A stretch of 64,000 bases of DNA from Hyperoodon ampullatus (taxonomy: Eukaryota > Chordata > Mammalia > Artiodactyla > Ziphiidae): assembly GCA_949752795.1 (NCBI GenBank), contig OX457064.1:36824368-36888367 (forward strand), in the 5' to 3' direction. How positions within the stretch are numbered: the stretch's first letter is position 1; every line of letters begins with the position of its first letter. The notes under the pieces are model-generated. The model had not been told where the DNA came from and did no database searches. It saw only the letters and a program-made list of their open reading frames with translations. Made by a program: the position numbers and the translations under genes. This document shows positions 50,805 through 61,989 of this stretch, in pieces.

Positions 50805-51150
50805 AATAACAATACTTTATTTTTATATAAAGCCTTTCATCTGAGAATCTCAAAGGCCTTCAAGATGTCATTTGGGTCTGGCATTCTTCAATTGGCTGCC
50901 CTTTGTCTCTTTCAGTAAGGAAACTTTCCTGTTGGATGTAGTTTCATAACTGAGCTTGCACTTGGGTATGCACATTCAGAGGTCCAAGGGCATTGAGTGT
51001 TTCTTAAATAGATCAAACAAATGGCCAGTTATGACATTCTCAAAACAACCCTGAGAGGAAGATGGGTGGCAAAGGTGATTATCTAATTTGCAGGTGGAGC
51101 AGTTGTGACACCGCAGGTTAAGTGACCTACCTGAGGGCACACAGTGGAGT
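50805..51150 (-). repeat. Ancient SINE/LINE remnant (MIR/L3-like)
   Basis: 'acaatactttatttttatat' and 'gcctttcatctgagaatctc' followed by 'caaccctgagaggaagatgg', 'caggttaagtgacctacctg' and 'agggcacacagtgg' form the order found in very old, often conserved mammalian repeats. The exact family is not assigned. Confidence 0.45.
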
Positions 51151-51154
51151 CTTT

Positions 51155-53920
51155 GTTACTGCTGGAAATAGTCATAACATCTACCAGACCATTAGCATGG
51201 CTGTCTTTGTTTGACATCCCACCTATCTGCTTCTTCTCCTTTCAGAATGAACACCTCTAAGAAATGGCACCCTTGTGGATATTAGACAAGATTCCAGTGC
51301 AAGGGAGGAGAGTAGAGTAGCAACTTTGGAAATGTTGAACATGAAGAAGTGTGTGGGTCTTACTTCTCCAGAAAAATCACACAACTTCTAGTCAAATTAG
51401 TGAGTCAAAAAAAAAAAAAAAAAAAGGAATATCCCTCGCACATAGAAAGTGGAAGCGTGATCTTTAAGTTCCATTCCTTTTAAATAAGAGAGCATGTGTT
51501 GATCTCAGCCAGGAAGCATAGGTATGATGTTTTATGTATTATATATAAATATATATGAATGAATATATATATTCTTTAAGCCATGTGCACATTTTAAAAC
51601 TTAAAAGCATTTTTCATTTATATCTTATTTATGACTATCTTTTTTCTTTCCTGGAATTTTGTTTTGCCTCATTGTCTCCAAACATAGTCATTTGCTTCAG
51701 CATCATAGTTATTAGTCTGAAGAGCCCTGAAGTCTGGATTATTCCTCTTTGGCCTCACTATGTGATTTACTGTTAATTCAGTGTTTGACAGTTCCGACTG
51801 TGATATTCTACTTAACATTAATGTTTTAATATCCTCTTGGGACACCATATCATAATTTACTTTTAGTTTAAAAACTCATTGTCATGTTTGGAGCAGGGAT
51901 CCCAACTCTGCTTTTGCAAGTAAAGTAACTTCTGTATTTTATTCCATTAAGAAGAGCTAATAGAAGGAATATGTAAGTATTTTGATAGAGAGGACTTCAT
52001 AATAAATGAGACTGTAGTTTTCATCTGAGAATAATTATACATCTGAAACAAAATTATTTGTCAAAAAATTATTTGTTTTGTTTTTCTTTTCTTTATTTAC
52101 TATTCAATTTCAGTTTCTAAAGTGAAACCTATCTTTCATAAAGGTTTATCACAAAGAGAGCAACATTCTAGAACAATTCTGATATCATATATCCTAAAGC
52201 TGTCATTGGTCCATCTTACTGGTAGCCATATATATATATATGTAAATTATGGGTGTGTGTCTTCCTATTTTTCTAGGTTTAGAAATTCTCAGATCCAAAA
52301 TATGTAATTTAGACAGTTTGGAAAAAGCTGTTCTGTATATAACATTGGGTTTACCATATCAGGGGTAAAAATCTCTAAGTGATATGCCCATTTTCTTTAT
52401 CTGTACATACCATCTAGGTTCTCAGCTTAGTTTTGATCTGGTCCAGAAGAAATATGCAGAAAAAAGCAGGAGCAATGATGGAAAAAGGTAAAAAACTTGA
52501 TTATGTTACTTTGCCTGAGTTTGAGAGTCTAGAATCTGAACTGCATTTTGTCATTATTGGTCTCTCTCTCCCACAAAATCTCTATTGCTTAGTGCTCTCT
52601 CTATGAATGAGGCCAAATTTGAGAAAGAAGGTGAAGGTTTAGCAATATGAAACAAGGAAAGGTGCTCAAAAAATCTTGCTGTTTTATCATGTAATCTAAG
52701 CATGCTTTTTTCTCTCCTCTTTCTTGTATAGAATAATGAAACCCCTAATGCTGTTCTTTTCGTTCACTTATGTATCTTTGTTTTGAACTTATAACATCCT
52801 CTTGCATTATTAATTTTGCCCCAAATAAAAGTTACATTTGTTAAGTTAGTTTAGAATGTAAATGAAAAAAAGAGCAAGTCTAATCTAAGCTCCGCCACTT
52901 ATTAGCTGTGCTGTTTGCCAATTAACTGAATCTATCTGAGCATACAGTTCTCTAAAATTGGGGAGCATGGTAAATTATATCACAAGCATTATCATTCTGT
53001 CATTCTATGATCTAATATCTCTAACAATGCTTCAATAAATACAGTTTTAAATTACCATTGTTAATTAGCTTGTCAAGAAATTTTCTCCATCAGTTGCCAA
53101 ACTTTAAATCTATAAGATCAATTAAAATATATTTTCTAAAAGTATCACTTAAAAATTGTGAAGTGGAAGCATTATTTTAAAAGCCAGAAACTCCTTCTGA
53201 ACTTCAAATTATTATAATTAAAAACAAAAATAATAATGAGGTCTGGGAGCAAGTACAAAAGCAGTGATAAATCAGTAACATCTCATTGCTTTAAAAACTC
53301 ATTTGCTACTAGTTTTACTTTCTTGTTAAAAAAACTATTTGTTATAAATCCCTTAAATTGAAGATTGAGTCTATCTTAAATCATAAGATATCTTTACTAG
53401 TCAATATTAGTCATGTTCAGCAGCTCATGGCTATGTTATATGCCTATGAGAGACAATGAGTTTGTGTGTTTACCTAACAATTAGCATGCTTATTATTGGT
53501 AATGAAAATGATAGACATAGGAATGTATATTAGCTTCAAGCCTTCTTTAACATAGTAGTTCACAATTCTTTATCAAAATTTCCTTTTTCACGTATGACAT
53601 CAAAGTAAGAGTTTAAAACTTGAAACTTTTCTTAGGATTCGTGCTCTGAAGTATTTCTGTTTCTTGTTTTGTTTTGTGGTCACTAACCACAGAGAAATTT
53701 GTCTTTTTTACGTACACTGGAAATAATTTACTGCTTTTAGAAATATTAAACCACAAAAAACCCCAATGTTAAAGAGACATTATGAGTCTGCTGAAGCCCT
53801 GAAAGAGCCAGGAAATTGAGAGTTAATGTGGAAGCTCTGATATGGCTCTATGTCCAAGGGACTCTAGGACCTCTGAAGAATGACAGGTAGTGCCTAGTCC
53901 ACATACATGTAAGAATTTTA
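51155..53920. other. AT-rich intergenic DNA, no gene
   Basis: A poly-A run of about 20 bases lies at 51407-51425 and a short TA repeat at about 52231-52241. No supported coding region or named repeat. Confidence 0.4.
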
Positions 53921-53937
53921 AAAAGAAAGTATTGACA

Positions 53938-54111
53938 GGACTCCCCTGGTGGTGCAGTGGTTAAGACTCTGCACTCCCAATGCAGGGGGCCTGGGTTCGA
54001 TCCCTGGTCAAGGAACTAGATCCCACATGCATGCCGCAACTAAGACCTGGCACAGCCAAAAAAAAAAAAAAAAAAAAGATAATAAATAAATATTTAAAAA
54101 AATAATAAAAT
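53938..54111 (+). mobile_element. Cetacean CHR-type SINE (short form)
   Basis: Starts 'ggactcccctggtggtgcag', has GGTTCGATCCC near 53995 and a long A tail running into AT-rich sequence. The flanking target-site duplication is AAGAAAGTATTGACA at 53923-53937 and AAGAAAGTATTGGCA at 54112-54126, with one mismatch. Same subtype as the copy at 2253. Confidence 0.92.
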
Positions 54112-54129
54112 AAGAAAGTATTGGCAAGA

Positions 54130-57100
54130 TGGTATGGTAGAGGGTACACATGGTTAATACAATTCTCAGACACTAATCCCATTTCCTTAATATGAAATAA
54201 GTCTTTGTAAACATCAATTCTTATCTAACCTTAATACGTAGACAAAAGTCACAAATTCTAAAATGGCAATGTACATTCTGATCTGTAGTGTAGATGTATT
54301 CAACCATATGAACTTGACAAAAATGATATTCTCTAATGAGATTTTAGAAGTAATATTCACTTGCACAATCTTTGCTTATAATGCATGGGGGAAGCAATAC
54401 TTTCAAGTCCTTCTATCTTACTGATCTCACTTCAGAGGCCAGAGATTCAGGCTATTCACACAGATTAGGTCTCAGGAAAAAAGTCTCCTTTATGTACATA
54501 ACACAGAAGGCAAAAGTTCAATGGTTGTAGTGACATATTTTTATAGTTTTTTTCAAACATTATGTTACATATAATCATCTAAAAACTGAAATTCATAAAT
54601 CAGTCAAGAGAGCAATTTTTTATTGATGAAAACATTTCATCTGGTTTGTTATTCTATTGTATTAAATTGCATAACATGTTTCCTCAAATGCCTGTTTGCA
54701 TTTTAAAATTTAATTATCATTTAGTTCAGAAAACATATTTTGAATTTTTAGTAATATCAGTATCAAGAATATCAATATCAATAACTTATTAAATACACAA
54801 TTTATTATCACGATTAAGCTTAATTTACAGCAAAATATCTTATTGGATTAAGTACAATGCTTTAAGTTTTTAAAAACTACAAATATAGAAAGACTGACAG
54901 TTCTTGAATTATAGGTATACCCTTGATGGCATTATCTAAGTGCATCATCATATAATGGTAATAGTGCACTTTTAAAAGTATTTCTGTTGAGTTAGAGCTT
55001 TGTCAAAAGAATTAAACAATGATAATTGATTAATATATTGCTTCTTATACAGGCATATTATTTGCCTTCTTTGTAAATGAAAAAGAAAGATGGTGAAAAC
55101 CAACTGTTATCAGTTCTTTAAAGTAAGCCCATTTGGAATCAAAAAAATAAAGATGAATTTACATAAATTAGAAATCATAGATTACTTCCAATTTTACTTA
55201 AAAAAATACTTTTTGATATAAATATTACCTCCCCCAATACAATTTTTATTTTAGAGATCTGTGCTAAAAGCAAACTGACTGTAAGAATGAGACATAATCA
55301 ATGATATATTTAAGAAATACTGATTTCTTAGTAAACAATTCAATTCATTGAAAACTGCTAATTTGCCTCCCTATACTAGTGATTTCAGAAAATACTGGTA
55401 AAATAGCAAATATTTAGTGAGAAATATTTAACAGCCTACTAAACTAGGAATTAAATTATTTTTATACTTTGGGAAGAATTGTTGCATCCTAAAAATACTT
55501 TCTATGTTGATTAAATCTTTATATATTAGTTTAGATCTAAAATCTTATTTTCTCTATTTGAATATGGAAATATTTAAAACACATTATTGAATTAAGATTA
55601 TACAATAAAATATTTCCAGATTCAGGAGCATAATTATAATTTTTCATATTACATATTCCAAATCATAGATTTGATTGGGTTGCAGTTCATGTGTAAATAA
55701 ATGAAATTATTCAACCTGCTTTTTAACATAATTTCCCTCATAACACAGGAAGCACATCACTAGGGAGAAAAAAGAGTACATGAACAAAAGTTGTCATAAT
55801 GCACTTCTAAAAATTAAACTTTGTAGGCTTAAAAAAATCACAGCTTTGCAAATAAGAGGCATTTTGCTTTTCTAGGTTTAAAGGAGGACATTTGACACAT
55901 TTACATGGCAAACTTAGTCCATGTTTGGAAATGCTTTGTAGTGGCCAAAAGCTGTGCATTTCCTTCTGTTGACCTGATTTTTTTTTCTTCCAATAAAGTT
56001 AATTAATAGAAGATGCATCAAACAGGATTATTGCAGATGTGCACATACTGCAATGCTAATTGCTCTTATTTTTTACAATCCAGTCCTGCACATGCTTTAA
56101 TTTATATTTGCCTGACTTAGCTTTTTAGTGAATTAGCGGCACTCTGCCACACACTGAATAGTAATGTGCTTGCATCACTCGATTATCTCAGATGCATTAT
56201 TGTCTAGAATCCATGCTCCTAATTTCCTTACCACCCACACCCATCTCTTTCCTCTGTTTGGAAGGCTGATTTGTGTTAAGAAGGGACCACCAAGCTATTA
56301 ACTCTAGGACATAACTAGCATTGTTCATAGAGAGTGGGTCTTATGATCATGTCACATTTTAACTCTTCCACCAGCATTATCCTTGCTTCCCCAATGCTTT
56401 CAAGAGGCAATAACTCGAAACGCCTCGCATGGAAATGATAAACTGCCTGTTGTGCCTTTTCTTTGAAGGAGTTCTCCTGCAGAGTATCATATTTAAATAA
56501 ATTGCCATTGAGTTTAGCAAGCAGCACAATCATGCCCATTGAGGTGGAGTCTTTTGATCATATTTTGTAATGCAATCAAGGATCACATGAGGATTCTGGA
56601 ACAGGCCAGCCTTGCTGTGTGCTAAATAGGCAACAGGAGAAAGAAAACATTAATTGCCCTGAATCCCCCTCACATAACAAAGCACACCTGTGTCCCAGAT
56701 ACTACAGACCACCCCCCCCAAGGCAATGGTTTTACATCTACAACCACAGTAACTCTTTTCACTTGATTGATCAGTAATTTCAATCAAACTACCAGATTAA
56801 AAAATATTGCTGATATATTCACATTGTCTAAAAAGGTCAAATGTATGCACATAAGCACAGCTCTTATGTACTTTTACATGGTTGAATGCACTAGATGGGG
56901 AACAGTATACCTGGGTTCTAGGTGCACCTATTTGTTTATTGAGTCAGTTGACATCTCTGCCATTAGTCTACCCCTCTCTCACACCCTCTTAGAAGTCAGC
57001 AAGACCTGGACAATAACTGCCTACTTACTGAAACAGTTGTCTTGAGGATGATATGAGTGAGTGGTTAAGAAGTTAGATATATAAAGCACTTTACAAATGT

Positions 57101-57310
57101 ACTACTCTGATAACTATGTATATGTGTGGCACAGACTGTATATGATTAGTGTTCCATTCTCATTACCTCTTTGCAAACATTTTGACAGTATTAATCTTTT
57201 TGGCAAAAAGGATTTGCAGGTCTTTCATCTACCAAAAATATGAGGTCACTGGCAGGGAACTGCTAACTGACAGATGAATTGGAGGAAACTTGGGGATACT
57301 GTTGAACTTC
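54130..57310. other. AT-rich intergenic DNA with a conserved-looking core
   Basis: No transposon recognised over 3 kb. The segment 55980-56650 is dense in homeobox-like TAAT words and less simple in composition; see findings. A decayed MIR scrap may lie at 56990-57115 ('aagcactttacaaatgtact'). Confidence 0.4.
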
Positions 57311-57323
57311 AGTCAGTGGATTT

Positions 57324-57609
57324 ATTTATTTATTTGTTTTTATTGGAGTATAGTTGCTTTACAATGTTGTGTTAGTTTCTGCTGTACAACAAAGTGAATC
57401 AGTTTTTACGTATACATATATCCCCTCTTTTTTTAGATTTCCTTCCCATTTAGGTCACTGCAGAGCATTGAGTAGAGTTCCCTGTGCTCAACAGTAGGTT
57501 CTCATTAGTTATCTATTTTATACATAGTAGTGTATATATGTCAATCCCAATCTCCGAATTCGTCCCACCCCCTCTTCCTCCCTTGGTAACCATAAGTTTG
57601 TTCTCTACA
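57324..57609 (-). mobile_element. L1 3' end fragment, minus strand
   Basis: The reverse complement matches the 3' UTR of the L1 at 28.7-28.86 kb ('gattgggattgacatatata', 'aaaatagataactaatgaga') and continues beyond it to a tail of 'ctccaataaaaacaaataaa'. The flanking duplication is GTCAGTGGATTT at 57312-57323 and GTCAATGGATTT at 57610-57621, one mismatch. It is severely 5'-truncated and non-coding. Confidence 0.92.
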
Positions 57610-57624
57610 GTCAATGGATTTAAA

Positions 57625-58260
57625 AAGAGGCAGCACATGTGGAAGTGGGGGCTTGTAAGGAATTTCCTGCTCTGCTGGTCCGGCATTCTCAACTTTCTGT
57701 TAAACTCTGAGGTATCCATGAAAAAGTACTAGCCGATACCATCCCAAATCATCACCTGCAGACAGATATTGTTTAGTATCCTGTTACGCTTGTTGCCTGT
57801 TTGGTTTGTTTGTTTTTGTGGATAGTGCAGGAGAGAGAAATGAAAATTAAGGAATAATTACTGGACAAAGTTTTTTTTCAATCTCCACTAGGATAGTTTT
57901 GCTGTTCAGATTTATCTCTTCCTCTGCAAAATAGAATGTAATTTTTATATTGCATTCCAGTAAGACCTCGAAAATCAAAATGAAATGTCTTTTTTTTCTG
58001 AATGATTTTCCTCTTTTATAAAGAAGAAATGTAGAGGCCTAGTCCTAGTCTAATACCTTACCTTTCTGACAAATGGGGAAAAAAAAAAGCAAGGGAGTTG
58101 GAGTAGGAAAGCACATCTTTGGCCCTAGAGGGTGAAGACTGAGGCTTTTCATAAATTTTAAACAACACTTATAGTTCTGTGTCTTTATTATGAGCTGAAG
58201 TCAGATAACCTGAAAAGTAAATGAGTAGGCAAATGAGCTAAATGGCTTTCATATTACTTT
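57625..58260. other. Intergenic, no feature seen
   Basis: No gene or recognised repeat. Confidence 0.4.
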
Positions 58261-58261
58261 G

Positions 58262-58455
58262 AAACTTGTATTAGTTAGCTAGGGCTTCCATAACAGGGAC
58301 CACAGACTGAGATTAAACAACAGAAATTTATTTTCTCACAATTTTGGAGGCTAAAAGTACAAGATTCACTTGGGGTAGAGTTGGTTTCTTTTGAGGACTC
58401 TCTCCTCACCTTATAGATGGCCATCCTCTCCCTGTGTCTTCACATGGTCTCTCTT
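58262..58455. repeat. Old interspersed repeat, left half (split by L1)
   Basis: Contains the well-known mammalian repeat words 'tattagttagctagggcttc', 'aacaacagaaatttattttc' and 'ctccctgtgtcttcacatgg'. Its continuation appears 640 bp later at 59092-59256, beyond an inserted L1. I recognise the consensus but am not sure of its family name. Confidence 0.7.
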
Positions 58456-59091
58456 CTGTGTATTTCTATGTATTTCACTTATATTTGAGGTATAATTGAC
58501 ATATTAGTTTCAGGTACACAACATCATGCTTCGATGTTTGTATACATTGCAAAATGATCACCACGCCATTTCTTGTTAACATCCTTCACCTTACATAGTT
58601 ATGTTTTTTTGTGTGTGTGATGAGAACTTTTAAGATCTATTTGCAGCAACTTTCAAATATGCCATACAGTTTTATTAACAATAATCACCATACTGTACAT
58701 TTATCTCATTGACATTTATTTTGTAACTGGAAGTTTACACCTTTTGACCCCCTTCACCCATTTCTCCCACCCTCCATCCCATGTCGGGCAACGACCAGTC
58801 TGTTCTCTGTATCTATGAGCTTGTCTTTTTTTTTTTTTTTTTTTAAGATTCCACATATAAGTGGAATATATATTTTCTTTCTCTGTCTGACTTATTTCAC
58901 TTAGCATAATGGCTTTGGGGTCCATCCCTGTTGTTGCAAATGGCAAAATTTCATTCCTTTTTTATGGCTGAGTAATTTTCTAATATCTATCTATCTACCT
59001 TCCTATCAATCTATATCTATATCTATATATACCACATTTCCTTTATCCATTTATCCATTGATGGACACTTAGGTCATTGCTACTCTTCACT
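58456..59091 (-). mobile_element. Old L1 3' fragment, minus strand, nested in a repeat
   Basis: On the plus strand it reads as the complement of L1 3' UTR and ORF2 end: 'gaggtataattgacatatta', 'atatgccatacagttttatt', 'acttatttcacttagcataa', 'ttatggctgagtaattttct', 'tttatccattgatggacact'. A poly-T run sits at about 58827-58844. It interrupts the older repeat at 58262-59256 and so is younger than it. Confidence 0.8.
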
Positions 59092-59256
59092 TCTTATAAG
59101 GACACTAGTTGTATTGGATTAAGCTTCACCCTAGTGACTTCATTTAATTTTACCTCTTTAAAAACGCTGTCTCCAAATTAGAGTCACATTCTGAGGTACT
59201 GGAGGTTAGGACTTCAGCATATGAATTTTGGGATGACACAACTCAGCCCATCACAG
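59092..59256. repeat. Old interspersed repeat, right half
   Basis: Continues the repeat of 58262-58455: 'ttataaggacactagttgta', 'ttggattaagcttcacccta', 'ctggaggttaggacttcagc' and 'gatgacacaactcagcccat', in the expected order. Confidence 0.7.
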
Positions 59257-59259
59257 AGC

Positions 59260-59675
59260 CCTTTTTTTCCCCTAAAGTCTATTGAAAAATTCTGCGTCAA
59301 ATACCTTGAAGAAGAAATCTCTTCCCTTAACTCCAGCTGGCATTGCAGAAAAGTTAAAATGTATTCAATTTACAATCCTGACAATTACAGATGGGATTCC
59401 TAGGGGATATCTTGACAAGACTTTTGGATTAAACAAACTAAGCAAACACTGAAGTAAAATCAGAAGTGGACACCAAAGATGATAAAATGTAAATAACCTA
59501 AAAAACATTTTTTTTCATTGTATAAGGGGAGAGTTACTTCAAACATCTGTTCTTTCTTAGATCAAGCCACACAAATAATCCACAACCTCATCTATAACTT
59601 TGCCTTATATTTCCCTCTAGCCTTTGTTTCTTGCCTCTCCAACCTGCTAGCTCTGACCCTCTCATCCCTATCCAT
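59260..59675. other. Intergenic; right part resembles L2 3' end
   Basis: No gene. The DNA on both sides of the following SINE pair (up to 59675 and from 60153 to 60240) has the feel of a decayed L2 tail ('aaagctaagtaaatatttca'). Weak support. Confidence 0.3.
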
Positions 59676-59686
59676 TCCCCATATGT

Positions 59687-59693
<7 letters not shown>

Positions 59694-59717
<24 letters not shown>

Positions 59718-59914
59718 GCGGTATGTGGGCCTCCCACTGCCGTGGCCTCTCCCGTTGCGGAGCACAGGCTCCGGACACGCAGGCCCAACGGCCATGGCCC
59801 ACGGGCCAAGCCGCTCCGCGGCATGCGGGATCGTTCCTCCCAGACCGGGGCACGAACCCGTGTCCCCTGCACCGGCAGGCGGACTCCCAACCACTGCGCC
59901 ACCAGGGAAGCCCC
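59694..59914 (-). mobile_element. Young cetacean CHR-type SINE (second insertion of a pair)
   Basis: In minus orientation: head 'gggcttccctggtggcgcag' near 59913, B box near 59858 and a long poly-T on the plus strand at about 59694-59717. It is bounded by TGTAAATTTT at 59684 and 59915, meaning that it landed in the left target-site copy of the neighbouring SINE. Confidence 0.93.
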
Positions 59915-59924
59915 TGTAAATTTT

Positions 59925-60136
59925 TTTTTTTTTTTTTTTTTTTTGCGGTACGCGGGCCTCTCACTGTTGTGGCCTCTTCCATTGCAGAGCACAGGCTCCG
60001 GACGTGCAGGCTCAGCGGCCATGGCTCACAGACCCAGCCGCTCCGCAGCATGTGGGATCCTCCCGGACCGGGGCACGAACCCGCGTCCCCTGCCTTGGCA
60101 GGCGGACTCTCAGCCACCGCGCCACCAGGGAAGCTC
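59925..60136 (-). mobile_element. Cetacean CHR-type SINE (first insertion of a pair)
   Basis: Same family and orientation as its neighbour, with poly-T at about 59922-59944 and head near 60130. The original duplication CCCCATATGTAAATTTT is present in full at 59677-59693 and 60137-60153, enclosing both SINEs, which shows that this copy came first. Confidence 0.93.
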
Positions 60137-60159
60137 CCCCATATGTAAATTTTATGGGG

Positions 60160-60475
60160 GTAGAGCATTGTCTGTTTTGGTCACCTGTGTAATCCTAATG
60201 TTAGCCATAGAATGAAAGCTAAGTAAATATTTCATGAATAAGTGGCAAGGTTGTTGTTAGACATTAGAGGCTAGAAATTTAGAGCTCTAAGTTACTCTCT
60301 ATTTCATCATGTATTCTGTATACTGTAGGAGCAACAAAAAATATCTGGGTCTCTCATAAGTCCATTGTTTAGCTAAAGCAGTTCATGATAAAAAAACTTA
60401 AAACTGGTAGCAGCCTCAGTCACATCAAAGATCATCTTGACTAGCAGACATACCTGTGAGCCAATCAGTTCATCA
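60160..60475. other. Intergenic, no gene
   Basis: L2-like scrap up to about 60240, then nothing recognised. Confidence 0.35.
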
Positions 60476-60479
60476 GATA

Positions 60480-60665
60480 AATGATCAGTTGTTAATATAA
60501 GTTAGAGCATATACTAGGCATATATACATTAATTCTTAAAGTAACTCGCAGTGTGATGTATATAATCCACATTTTACAAATAAGGTAATGTAGTTCAGAG
60601 AGATTGAGTAAACTTACCCAGGGTTTCACAGCCATTAACTGACCGAGCCAGGATTTCAATTTAAG
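60480..60665 (-). repeat. MIR remnant, minus strand
   Basis: Reverse MIR order: 'catatactaggcatatatac', 'taattcttaaagtaactcgc', 'ccacattttacaaataaggt', 'cagagagattgagtaaactt', 'acccagggtttcacagccat' and 'gaccgagccaggatttcaat'. Confidence 0.8.
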
Positions 60666-60669
60666 TTGG

Positions 60670-61588
60670 ACAGGTTCAAAGCTCCATGACCTCACCTCCA
60701 CCCAACTTTGTCTCTAGTCTAAATGGCGTTCTATTGGGGTTGGGGACACATGGCTAATTATAACCAAATTATATTTTTAAATATCTTGCTTTTTTGAAAA
60801 GGATAAAAAATTTGTCAAAATTCTACTTTCCTTCTCAGTAAAGTCAAACAAAATATTGGCTTGTTGTTGTAAATACAGCATTTGTAATTAAAAGCTGGGT
60901 GGTATTTTCTGAAAAGAAAGAGAAATCATCCACCTTTTCTCAACTGATTTTCGCAAAACTTGACTTCAGCTAACCTTATTAATCAGAACAATGAAGAAAA
61001 AATTCACAAGGTGCATGAGTCAGCCCATTTCAGATTCTCAGTGTTAGCATATGGCCTCAAAGCCCAAACGCAGTATTTTCACAGGGTGTATCTTTGACTA
61101 TTTATTACAGGGGAGGTAGGAGAAGAGGAAAACAGTCTGTTTTGTTATCCATCCAAAATCGCAGTTAAGTGTCCTTACCCCCAAAGGCAACTTGGCAGTT
61201 TGGGACTTGGTACCCACATTATGAAAGCTGCATTGTTCTCAAGTCTCTAGAAGGGTTTTTAAATATTTTAAATGTTCCTGTTTCTTCATGTCCCCTTCCC
61301 ATTCTCTAGAGGAATTGTTTAAATCATATGATTGACCTCATTTTGGGCAGCGATTCTGCTATGACGGTTCTTCAGCAGGAAGACTTGTTTTCTTTTAATT
61401 TTATATAGGACCTGTTAATCATTTTAATGTAATTTCTATCAATCTGCAATTTCAGTCTCATCTGTTTTTTTTAAATGCTTTATAAACTAAATATTGTGTA
61501 TATGACTGGAAGCCGTTCTTCTCAGCCAAAAGCATAATAAGATCTAAAAGTAAATCAAATAAATTTTTTGCTCTCCATATTTAATTTT
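60670..61588. other. Intergenic, no feature seen
   Basis: No gene or recognisable repeat. Confidence 0.4.
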
Positions 61589-61603
61589 AGTGACTGGATT
61601 TTA

Positions 61604-61976
61604 TTTAATTATTTTTATTTATTTATTTGTTTATTTGTTTATTTATTTATTTATGGCTGCGTTGGGTCTCCGTTGCTGCCCTTGGGCTTTCTCTAGTTGC
61701 CGCGAGCAGGGACTACTCTTTGTTGTGGTGCGCGGTCTTCTCATTGCGGTGGCTTCTCTTGTTGCGGAGCGCGGGCTCAAGGCGCGCAGGCTTCAGTAGT
61801 TGCAGCACGGGAACTCAGTAGTTGTGGCTCATGGGCTCTAGAGCGCAGGCTCAGTAGTTGTGGCACACTGGCTTAGTTGCTCCACGGCATGTGGGATCTT
61901 CTCGGACCAGGGATTGAACCCATGTCGCCTACATTGGCAGGCAGATTCTTAACCACTGTGCCACCAGGGAACTCCC
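61604..61976 (-). mobile_element. Full-length cetacean CHR-type SINE, minus strand
   Basis: About 370 bp including a long (TTTA)n-type tail at 61604-61653, the tRNA-unrelated body, and the tRNA-like head with 'gggttcaatccctggtccga' on the minus strand. A perfect 13-bp target-site duplication TGACTGGATTTTA lies at 61591-61603 and 61977-61989. It belongs to the same long form as the copy at 5242-5551. Confidence 0.94.
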
Positions 61977-61989
61977 TGACTGGATTTTA

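Noticed and set aside
59588..60215. Open frames of 140-190 codons on both strands
   Set aside because: They are read-through of the two CHR SINEs with poly-Phe or poly-Lys from the A tails.
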